Shown here in pieces: positions 26,001-38,000 of a stretch of DNA of 64,000 nt. The stretch lies in NCBI GenBank assembly GCA_903813345.2, contig CAIIXF020000012.1, positions 31,378,501 to 31,442,500 on the forward strand, read 5' to 3'. Origin of the DNA: Owenia fusiformis (lineage: Eukaryota > Annelida > Polychaeta > Sabellida > Oweniidae). The notes under the pieces are model-generated. The model searched no databases. It was given only the letters and a program-made list of their open reading frames with translations, and was not told where the DNA came from. The stretch's first letter is position 1; each line of letters opens with the position of its first letter. The position numbers and the translations under genes were made by a program.

Positions 26001-29000
26001 TTAATAGCCGATTTTGTAAATTATGTAAGGACTCGAATATAGAAGATGAAACACACTTTTTATTCAAATGTAAACAATTGGAGTATATCAGAAAATCCCA
26101 TATTGAAAAACTTGAAAACCTGTGTTGTAATTTTAAAAACATGAATGACCACCAAAAGACAATTTTTCTATTGACAAGTGAGGGGATCACAGAGGCGTAG
26201 CGTGGGTATTTTGTGAGAGTACGCCACGAGTGAGCGAAGCGAACGAGTTCGAGGGGGGTTGTGGGGGGGGGGGGTCACCACTAAGAAAATTTTAAAATGA
26301 GATTGCATTTGAAGCGTCCTGGGTCGGTTTGAAATAGGAAATTCCGACTTAATCTGGACCAATTAAATGTAAATTATTAGTCATTTTTATCCAATATTTT
26401 ATGATTACATGAACCCGTTTTAAAATAATGGCAAGACGAAACAGGTGCTTCTTGGAAATTAAACTCGTTGGCGTCATTTTATTGTTTATAACTGTATACT
26501 CATTCTTAAACATGTTCTTCAGGTTGGCTAATCAAATCACAAAATATATTTTTCTTCTTTCCACAACCTTTATTTTACTATAACCAGTACGTTTCGGATC
26601 CTGTCTGGATCCTTTTTCAACTGTATAAAAACTGAACTGAAGCGCCACAAAACAATTAAATAAAAACAATATTACGTCATATTAATTCACCAAAAATTCA
26701 TTCCAAATTCCCGCCAATTTATAGTTCCCTTGATCCCTGTTCATATTATTATCATTTTTCTTTATAAAAATAGATTCTTTTATCCATCTTTCAAGTCTCT
26801 TATTGTCATTGTCCAAAACCATAGTATTGTTCCAGTCCATTACGCAATTATTCTGAAGAACGTGGTCCGTAATGGCTGATTTATTCATCACCCCTCTCAT
26901 ATTTTCTTTTGCTTGGCGCGTGTAACGTGAATTGTCCCTCGAATCTTGATTTTAGTTTTTATACAGTTGAAAAAGGATCCAGACACGATCCGAAACGTAC
27001 TGGTTATAGTAAAATAAAGGTTGTGGAAAGAAGAAAAATATATTTTGTGTATACTCATTGTTTATAAGTATAAACTACGTTATAAGTATCTGAAAAAAGT
27101 ACGAACGTCCCAAACTCGTACGCTAACGAACGTAAAGAAGCTCGCAGCCGTACAAAAATATATGTATTTCAGAGAGAAAATTTAGATTATTACAACACAA
27201 TAAAAAAACAAACAACACAGGATTAGAACAAATCATTTATTTTGTTTTTCATATATGATTATTACTGTTACTGTTATCTTACTATTTAAGATCTATCCAA
27301 TATTTTTAAAGTGCGGGGCAATTCATTATAAAAAATCATTTTTCTCTCATATTTGAGAGTACGCAATGGCGTTTTTTGCGTATATGACGCTACGCCATTG
27401 GATCATATTAAAGTGTCTCACATATTCGATCAAAATTTGCCATGCAAACATGTTAGTCTACTTTACTGGCCCCCCTTGCTGTAACAAGGAACCCAAAACA
27501 AATTAAAACGTAAACATAAACCAATTAGTCACTTCACTATAAAAGTGAGGGGTGTACGCTGTGTGCATGGACTAACACAATATCAGTGGTCATTTACTGT
27601 GTCAACTTAGTAACCCTTGCATATCGTGCTCACTCAAGTATTGAATAATTTTTTTATGATCTAAATGTTTGTGGTTTATAAAAAAATGTGATATATTTTA
27701 GTTAGAAATACATTAATTAATATATTCATTCAAACAGCACTAGAATGCGGGAAGAAAGAGCAATGGTGACAAAATGCAGACAGAATTTTCCGTAAGGGTT
27801 TCAAACATTTCTGAACACAATCATACATGTACTTCATGTGTACTGTTATTTTTAGTGCTGTATTTATAGATATAATTTCACGTATTAAAATCATATTTTC
27901 CAGCAATGACTTCAAATTCGGAACCACACCCATATTACATTTTCTTCAATAACTCCAAACATGTGTAAACATTGACCATGTGCATATAAATTCAGATTTC
28001 ACGAGCTCTTTCCTATTCGAGTACCTCATACACCCCTGCATGGATTTGAGTTGGATTCGCCTTTTATACGTGAGCAGACACACTCGCAAACGCTGATTGG
28101 ATAAAGATTGCGAGAATCTTTAAAAGAATCTGCTTACATGATGAATCATCTAATGATTGATTGAGACAGGATTCTTATGCAAAGTAACATTTTATATGTC
28201 ATTTGAAGAATGTAATCCTATTTTCTTTACTTTATTGCTATATTTACTGTTATTGTAAATTGTATGTCGGATGTACGTTTGGCCCTAAAAGGGCATCAGT
28301 ACTAATAAATCCTATTATGACTATATCTAACAGTCATTTTCAATTCCAATGGTGAAACTTGCCTGGTTACGATTATACGGGAAATCAACACGAGACGATA
28401 GTTGTACACCTTCCTGGCTTACCTCTGAAGCCTGTACCTTGTAATCCCTTTATATAGGTTAGCGAGAGCGCTGCGCCTGCGTAGTTTTAAATTTTGGCGC
28501 ACACTTTAAAGTGTAGTATTAGAATCGTTAAAATAAGGAAAAACTATGAATTAGATCTAGATTTTGACCGATGCATTTTTGTGTCCAAATTTTGAAGCTA
28601 GGTAGCTTTTGAGGTCCCCTTGTTTTATAAGCATCCATAATGTTAAGCTGTACTCAGTCTCTATATCTTGTATTTTACACTTTAAAAATGTTTTTTTCCC
28701 ATTGACCTAATATGGGGCACAAAATTTAGCGATTTTTGATATTTCAATACGCTATAACTTCTAAACCGGGAGTGTGATCGAAATTTGGTTTGCAGATTTG
28801 GATTCCTGAGAAAACTTTACACTTATTTCATGACTCAAAATCGGTAGTAGTAATAAAAAAACTGATTACATATAGTCGAATCGTCTTTTTATTGGCTACA
28901 CGTTAAAAAAAATTTGAAAAAAATATTGAAAAATGATAAAGATAATTGACAAAATGATAATTTGACCTAGATTTTGACCTTTGACCTAGATAAAAATTTG

Positions 29001-32000
29001 ACCTAATTTCTCAGAAACTAGGTCACAAACCCTAACTGACCATGTTAGTAGATTTAAGTAAGCTCTTCTAGTTGCTGAGAAAAAGTGTCCGGAAAGAAAG
29101 AATAAGAAAACTGGCAAAAGTAATAGACTCCAGATTTTCAATCAGCTTTTCAATCTGGAGTCTAATAATAACATAACATAAAAAGAAAATAACATAACAA
29201 TAGCATATTGAATACTTACATTGTATATTAAGCCTAGTGGAACAGTGTTGTTGGATATTCAGTACCCTGAGAGAACAATTTAATTCCTTCTGGTTATCAA
29301 CACTAGATGCTGTTTTAGTAAACGTTGACTTGAAGACCCCCGGTGTAGTCTCATCAGGTGTTGCAGTTTGCTCAATACCATTAAGTGTCCAAGTAATAGT
29401 GGGTTTCTGGCTACCATCTCTCTCCCCTACATATGTAACAGACCACTCAAATGTGATGGTATTATTCTGAATAAATGTAGTAGTCCCTAACATGGGACAT
29501 GGCGCTGGATCTGGAAATAAAGCTTTTTTTTAGATTTCTGTTTTCCTTATTTTAGATTTTCTTAATAAACATTTATATAAGTCCTGGAGGACATCGGATA
29601 TCTTAGCAAAAGAGTACGTAGACAATGAACTTTATGCCTGTGTTTTTTCTATCTAAATAGGTTATTCATGGGTCGTATTAATAACATGTCGATTATTTTT
29701 TAAATTCCTGTATGAAGAGTTTTACAATTGAGAAGAAATGCTTGGTTTGCACCCCTAGCTTCACCTATCATGAGTCGATATGTTTTAAATTATGTGAACA
29801 AAACAGAACTGTTACGTGAATCTTTATATAGGTGTAATACAGGGTGGTCAAAAAATTGAAACCCTAATACCATTTTCCTCATATCTATTTTAAGAAATAA
29901 CTCCCTGATATTTTGCACTTTTGTAGATCATTCGATTTGCTACTAGCCTACATTATTTTACTTATGGGGATATGGCAGAGATAGAGTATATGAGAATGAC
30001 CTCAGGACAATTGCAAACCTCAAAAGTAAGATCATCCATGTCATTCAGGCCATATCTGCTGAGCAATGCATTCGGATAATTGACAACTGTACTGTTTTGC
30101 CGAAAGCGCGATGATGGCCAAATCTGAAGCATGTTATTCAAAGTGCTGTAAAATTGTGATTATCGGTCTGATGGTCATGAAATATCGTAGGGTGGTAGGA
30201 AATTCAATAATGTATAATTGTTTGGGTATAAAAGCTCCAATATCTCCATTATTATTGGTGCAATATGTTTTATACTCTATGGGACATATATTATTACATC
30301 ATAGATACGAGTTGTACAAAATATGACTGCTATAGCTTTACTTGTTGCTATGGCAACTGCTTCTTTATTTCAAAAAATGTTCAAAAATGGCAATTGTCGT
30401 ATATTTGGAATGCAGAAACGTTTCACTATCATATTGCAAATTGGTATTTTTGGCCATCGCCACATTTTTACAATTTCTATGGTATAGGTGACGAATACAA
30501 GACATAAACAAATATTTAACAGTCTCCAACAATTCACATTTAAATATCAAAATGTCAAACATAATTTTTAGAATTTTGTTCAATAATAATTCATGTTCTG
30601 TTGGTATATGTATATAATTTATTTGACCCTATCAAATTGAAGCTGACAGATATTGAAAATTAATAAAACGTTAATAAAACAAAATATTTCTCAAAGCATT
30701 AAAGGAATTATCTTATAACTTTGACATACGATTAACATTCTTACTACCAATATATTCTGTAAGAATGAAGACCATATCATACATATACTTCAAGTTATTA
30801 GATGATAACATAGTGACCCCTTAAACATACTTCGGATGGGGGTACACATATTCAAAAATCATGTACATCTAAGAACTTCACAAAATTACTTTCTCCCAGC
30901 AGTGTAGCATACATATCTGTCAAGTTTTTGAACATCTTTAGGATTATCAAGCATGCTCCTACATTAAGATAATTGATGTATGCCATTGTTCTTGATATTT
31001 CGAAAGCGTTTGACGTGGTCACACAGCAGCGGCTCTTACTAAACCTCAACAACTATGACATAACTGGAACTACACATTCCTGGGTCAAGGGCTTCCTCAG
31101 CAACAGGACCCAGAGGGATATCTTGGAAGGAGCTAAGTGTTCCCCTGTCACTGTAACTTCTGGAGTACCGCAAGGAACCATTCTCAGTCCTCTCCTCTTC
31201 CTACTATACATAAATGGCATCTCGGAAGGCCTAAATTCCAACATCAGACTATTTGCCGATGATTGCCATATTTAGGCTTGACCATCTGCAATGACCTCAG
31301 GTGGAATGAAAAAACTGGGAATGCAGTCTCTAAAGCCACTAGAGCACTTGCAGTTGTGCGTTGCGACCTCCCAGGGTGCCCCACATCCCTAAAAGAAAAG
31401 GACTACACGTCCATCGTTAGGCCCCATCTTGAGTATTGTGCCTTAATCTGTATCCCATACCCAAAGGAACATTAATGCCCTAGAGCAAGTCCAATGTAGT
31501 GTTCTCCGTATGGTGACACAACTATGCCAGAGAACCAGGTACGATCACCAAGTTATATGATAAGTACCAGGGGGATAAATTTGACACTAGACGTAGCAAT
31601 AGCAGACTTTCCCTTATGTACAAAATAGACGTAGCAATAGCAGACTTTCCCTTATGTACAAAATAGTAAATGACAGGGTAAAAATCACTACTGTAATATA
31701 TAATTATTATATTATTTCCAATCAATGGAGGGAAAATAAATCTAATAATAATAATAATCTTCAGATTTCTTGACCCCCTTGAGATCAAAGACACGCCATA
31801 ACAATACTCTGAACTTCACCACATACTCTTGCAACACTGACATACTCAAATACTCTTTTGTACCAAGGACCATTGTTGAATGGAATAAGCTTGATGACAC
31901 CACTTTAATCAGCCCATCAATAGAACTCTTTAAAAAGGACTTTCTAAGGACTAAATCATTTAAAGTCTCACAAATTGTCGATATGTACGAAAATTGCCAT

Positions 32001-35000
32001 TTTTGGACATATTTCGAAATAATGAAGCAGTTTCCATAGCAACATGTAAAGCTGGCCCAGTCATATTTTGTACAACACGTATCTATGATGTAATAATATA
32101 TGTCCCATAGAGTATAAAACATATTGCATCAATAATAATGGAGATATGGGAGCTTTTATACCCAAGCCCCATAATTGGAATTCCAGGGGGCGTAACATGA
32201 AATAGCCATCGAACCCTCAAAAATTGGGAACTGAAAGGACGATTCTCGGTTTGGAGAACAGTCTCCTGGGCTAATAATTTTTTCATGAAAAATATAGAAA
32301 TATTACCCAAATTAAACTATGAATATTCAAAAGAGGACATTTATATCTACAAGATGTAAAAATAACAAATTGGTCTGAAGCAGGGATAACGCTCAATTAG
32401 ACCGATTTAATAAAATACAAGTCTCAATTTGGGGAAAGAAGTTCATCAGTGTACTGCGCTAATATTTTTTTGCGAGAAATCTAGAAATATTACCCAAATT
32501 AAATTATAACTATTTAAAAGAAGACATTCAAATCTATATTATGTAAAAATATCAAATATGTCCGAAGCAGGGATAATGCTCATTTAGATTGATGAACTTC
32601 GTTCTCCAAACCGAGAATCGTCCTTTCAGTAATCAATGCCCCTTCAGATGGCCAAAATGATCATATTTATTAAAATTTTTAGACTACATCGCACGGAAAT
32701 ATCCTTCACCAAATTAGTACAAGGTTGCATGTGAAACTAATGCCCAATGTACATGTATTATATTGCAAAGCGTATATAAACAGCAATTAATATAACTTAC
32801 CAAGGACAACCAACTGAGGTTCTAGTCCACCTATCGGTGCTCCAATTAGTACATTATTACAAGTGTACTTTCCAGCATCATCCAAGTCAGTGTTCTGTAG
32901 ACCAAGGTTGTATGGTTTCTCTGTATGTATAGAGAACTTATTTGGTATATCCGTCACAGTTATTCTATCATTAACCGATAATGGTTTACCAACTCCTGTT
33001 CTGTTAGTATGACCTATCCACTGTACAACATGAGTAGCTCCAGATGCAATAGGGTCAATATGACAAGTCAACTCAGTATTCTGTCCAGAAAACACAGCCC
33101 TATCCTGTGGACCTTTTATGACCACTATATCTTCTCCCGATGCTACAAAAGATATACCCTCTGTAAGTAAGAAAACGTACATGGTCCTTTGTCAGTCATA
33201 ACATTTTGAAATATTTTGTATGACATAACTAGACTCTTGGAGGCACATGGCGTAAATATTGTGAATAACTGGTGAAAATTTGAAAAAACTTGATGAAAAT
33301 TTAAAACAAAGTTAGCAATGGTTAAATACATTGTCTCACAAACTCACAATTGTGTACTGTGTACAACCTGTGGACCCCACTCAGTGGACAAGAAAAAACG
33401 AATCTCTAATTTTTCAGAATTCCCTTTCACTTGGAAAAGATTCTGAATTAAAAGAAAAATTTCTTGAATTCGTTTCTAGTATAACTTAATTCATTTCTTC
33501 TTGATTTACTGTTGGCATTTAAGCTTAATTACTAGCACTTACTCTCTCGCCTTCTCTAATTTTTGTTTTATTTATAACTTGCTAACCTATAATGCAAAAT
33601 GCGCTAGGCAGCGACTACTGTATACTTTTTAAATCGAATAAATATATAAAGAAATGGAACTAATATGTACTACTTAATTACGTCATGAATTACAATTTGC
33701 TATTATATAGTATAGTACATTTTCCAAAATGTACTATACTTTCCAGTGCCTAAATATGATTTTTAGACAATTTACGCCTCAAATAGCATTGAAATTAGGG
33801 ATAGGATGTAACCATTTTGCTCAAGAAAAACATTTACATATCATATTTGACATTATGGTATGCATAAGCTAAGTATAGGATGTATAACATATATTTTTTT
33901 TGTAATTCATCTATACTTTACATTTACATATTCTTTACACATCTCGGCTTGACATCCTCTTGGATGTATATAGCCTTTTTATATAAATATTCAAATAGAT
34001 AGCTGATGCTCGAACATTAAACATTTAATAAACAAGAAGAAGAAACGAGAGAGAAAGGGAAAGAGAAGAAGAGAGAGTTGCAGGGTTTGCAGTGCATATG
34101 GTATTTACATAACAGCCTGAAGTTAAATTAGGTTTATGGGGCTCTTTCCATTGCATTTATAGTTATAAGTCTGCACCAACAAAATTAGAATTTATTAATG
34201 TTAGCTTTATGATTTTTTATGAGTAATTTTTTATAATCCAATTTAAATTAATTTTTGCTATTGATTTCTCTAATGGAGTTTGGGAGTTCATTCCATATAA
34301 TTTGGCCTCTATGTTTGATGGAGTTTTGACAAAATACTGATTTAAAATTATTGGACCTGAGATCAAATTTGTTTCTTGTATCTCTTTTATGGACTCTGCC
34401 ATTTGCTATAAAATAATCATTGAACATGTTGGTAGGGAATTCCTTTAGTCTTTTGATACAATTAAATACAAATAAGGCAGCATTGAGTTTATAAACTTCG
34501 AACACGGCAATAAATCTATATTTCTTAAAGAGGGGTGCTGAGGGTGTATCTTTGGCACCCTGTGATATAAATCTCAGAAACTGTTTCTGTAGCCTTAAAA
34601 TCATATCCATTAATCGTTTGGTTGCAGTTCCCCATGCAAGAATACAATAATTTAGGTGACTATATATAAGCGAATAATATATTGATTTCAAAGATTCAAA
34701 TTTTTTTCGGTTGTGTACCTTAAATAAAACACCCAGTGTTTGTGAGATCTTCACAGTGACATGTTTGATATGACTTTCCCATGAGAGGTTATCATTGATT
34801 ATTACACCAAGAAAGTTAGTTTTGTTAATTCGTTCAATACTACTGTTCCGTATATTTATTTTCAAAAGGTGCGATTCATTTTGAGTGAGTTTGCGATGTG
34901 AAAAAACATGAATTTAGTTTTGTCAATATTGAGCGAGAGTTTGTTCACCCTTAACCAGTCATCTAAAATGTCTAGATCATTGTTAATATGATGAACTAAT

Positions 35001-38000
35001 TCGTTTAAATTTTTACCAGAAGCAAGTGAATTCATGTCATCAGCAAAAATTATAAGCTTTAGAAAAGAAGTTGTTTTCACAATATCATTAATATAAATGA
35101 GAAATAATATCGGTCCTAGAATCGACCCTTGTGGAGCACCACAAGATGTTTGGATTGGATGTGATACACAATTGTCATACTCCGTCGATTGAGTTCTATT
35201 TGTCAAGTAACTTGCAATCCAGTTATGAGCGATACCCCTTATTCCATAGAAATGTAATTTTCCAAAAGAATCTCGTGGTTAACAGAGTCAAAGGCTTTCG
35301 ATAAGTCTATAAATATTGCAATATTAAATTTTTAATAATTAAGTGATGAACGAAGTGATTCAAGAAACTTCAAAAGTGCCATATAAGTTGATGGTCTTTT
35401 TCTAAAACCAAACTGTTGTCCACAAAATATTTTAATTTTTTCCAAAAAAATCAACAATTCTGTTGGCCATAACTCTTTCTAAAATCTTAGAAAAACGGAC
35501 AGAAGTGAAATTGGGTGATAATTGTTAAATTTATGTTCATCTTCTTTTTTATATATGGGTGTGAATTTTGCATGTTTTAGTTTATTAGGAAATACTCCAG
35601 TTCTTAATGATAAGTTAAAAATATAGGTCAAAGGCAGTATTAACATATCTTTAACATCTTTAACTAAAATTGGTTTTATTTGATATCCACCAGCAGCCTT
35701 GTCCTCCAAGTTAGTCAAAATCTTACTCATTTCATCAGAATCTACATTGGATAAAAATATACTTTTGGTGAAGTTTTCTTGAATTTTATTCTTGGATTTC
35801 ATACTTATTTGAACCAAGATAACAGAGTTCTGTTTTGACCTCCAGTCAGTTTAACCTAAGTTCCACATATCATTTACATGACCAGGATCATGATGGCCAT
35901 GGTAAGAATTCAATTTGGTATCATATGAGACATTAATAAATACATCGACGACCTCCCATATGGAATGAACTCATGGACACTGTCTCTGCGTCTCTTCGTT
36001 ACTTCCCTATTGCATATAGACATAACAAAAAAGTCCATTACTCGTACACGTTGACACATATATATTCATCTTACCTACAGTGGAACACATTATAATTATG
36101 ATAATCCAGCAGCTTATATACTCATGCATTTTCTTAACGTTCAAAATATTCCAGTATGTTTCCATTGGTATAGAATTGAGATTCGAGTTTGTAAATATCA
36201 TCATTCAAAATCGCGCTTCAACTATAAATGTTTTAACTTCCTCGTTCAGTAATCAGTTTATTTTGTTGTTTATGTACCTTAACCTCTAAAGAGCGATAAT
36301 CTAAAGATAAACGGTTTTAGTTCTATCGTTAAAACGACGTATGTCATCTTCAATGTATATCATCTTATATTTTATAAGTAATATCTATTATTATCTCGAA
36401 TCATTTATCAAACACAAGATGGCGCACACTGGTCTGTTAACCTCGGGGATATCTATTTTAGGGCCATGCAATTTCATACTCAATTGACCCTATTTGCAAT
36501 AGAAATATTTCTACTCGCATTGGCTTGACAATATTGAGTGTCCTTAAACATTCCTTTGTACTTCAATAATGTTTATCACCAAGGTCACTGAACCATGACA
36601 CAAAACTTTGGCATTTTGATCAAAAATGACTTTTAATTATCCATTGTTTAATTTCCAGTAAACACGTTTCTATATCGGATAATAATATTAGTTTGCAAAA
36701 CGCTGTTCAGGTTCTAAATACATGCATGTTTGTAACTGTTTGCAACAATAGTTAGTCATTTTATGTAGTCAAAGGTGCCAATTTATCATACATTTTCAGG
36801 AAAACTTAAGAGACAGAAGAAAAACCGTATTACGAGGGTTGTCAAAGAATTAATGTACGATATGTTCTTACTGTTTTTGAATATTCTTCAATTCAGCTTA
36901 ATTTTGTGTTTATTGCAATTGGAGTATTATCTGTTGTATCCTAAAGTTTCAGTATGAAACGTCAATGTTGTTACGCGGTATATGGCATACATTCATGGTT
37001 GCGCGGTATTTGTGATTCGGGTGAATATCCCATACTCACCTGCGGTATATGGCATATTCCGCAAGTGAGTATGCGATATTCCGCAGTGAATATGCGATAC
37101 ATTGATTTCAGTGAATACCCCATACTCACCTGCGGAATATGTCATACTCACTTGCGGAATATGCCATACACCGCAGGTGAATATGACATATACCGCAGGT
37201 GAAAACGTGATACAGAAAGCTTTGATTTGATTGGTTGCGAGGGTCGACTCTAAATGTAAAACTACGCTGGATTACCAACATAGTTAGTGCGTCGAGTACT
37301 AATATATGAATCCTGGATTGATTGAGTAAGTTTATTACGTGAGATTGGTGACTGATACCTCTGTTAAGTTAATATATTCGATACACAGTACTGTTGATTC
37401 AGTAATCATTATTATAATTTATAAAATTTTACTTATTCGTTCAATCAATGCAATTGACAATTGCGTACTTCCGTATCAAGTTCTCATTGGTTAGTGTGTA
37501 TGCCATATACCGCTGGTGAATCTGGCATACACCGCAAGTGAACATGCCATATTCGTTGCAGAATATGACATATTTTTGTATCGTGTTTACCGCGTAATAA
37601 ATGTTAAGTCTTAAAATGCTTGCTATAGCAATACGGGGGTAGGGATGTGTGGAGTAGGTACAATCTTTTCTAATTATGAAAAGTTCTTAAGTGTTGTTTT
37701 GTTTATATTTCATTCTTTAAAATGATCAAAATGTATGGGAAATTCCCCGGGGGCAAATTCATTCAGGATGATGTTCGCCAAGCACAAATAATGACATTTA
37801 GCAGTGTGATGGCAAAATGCCACGGTTCAATAGTCACAAACGCAAATTCGTTCACAGTCAAGAATTGCAAAAATGGCTGCAATTCTCAATCTGATAAGAA
37901 CATTTCTTTGCTTATCCGACGCAAACGATTTCAGAGGAGCGTACCAGGACTGGGTAAGAAGCCATCAAAAGTGCGTCATTTGCAAAGGCCATGACAGTAT

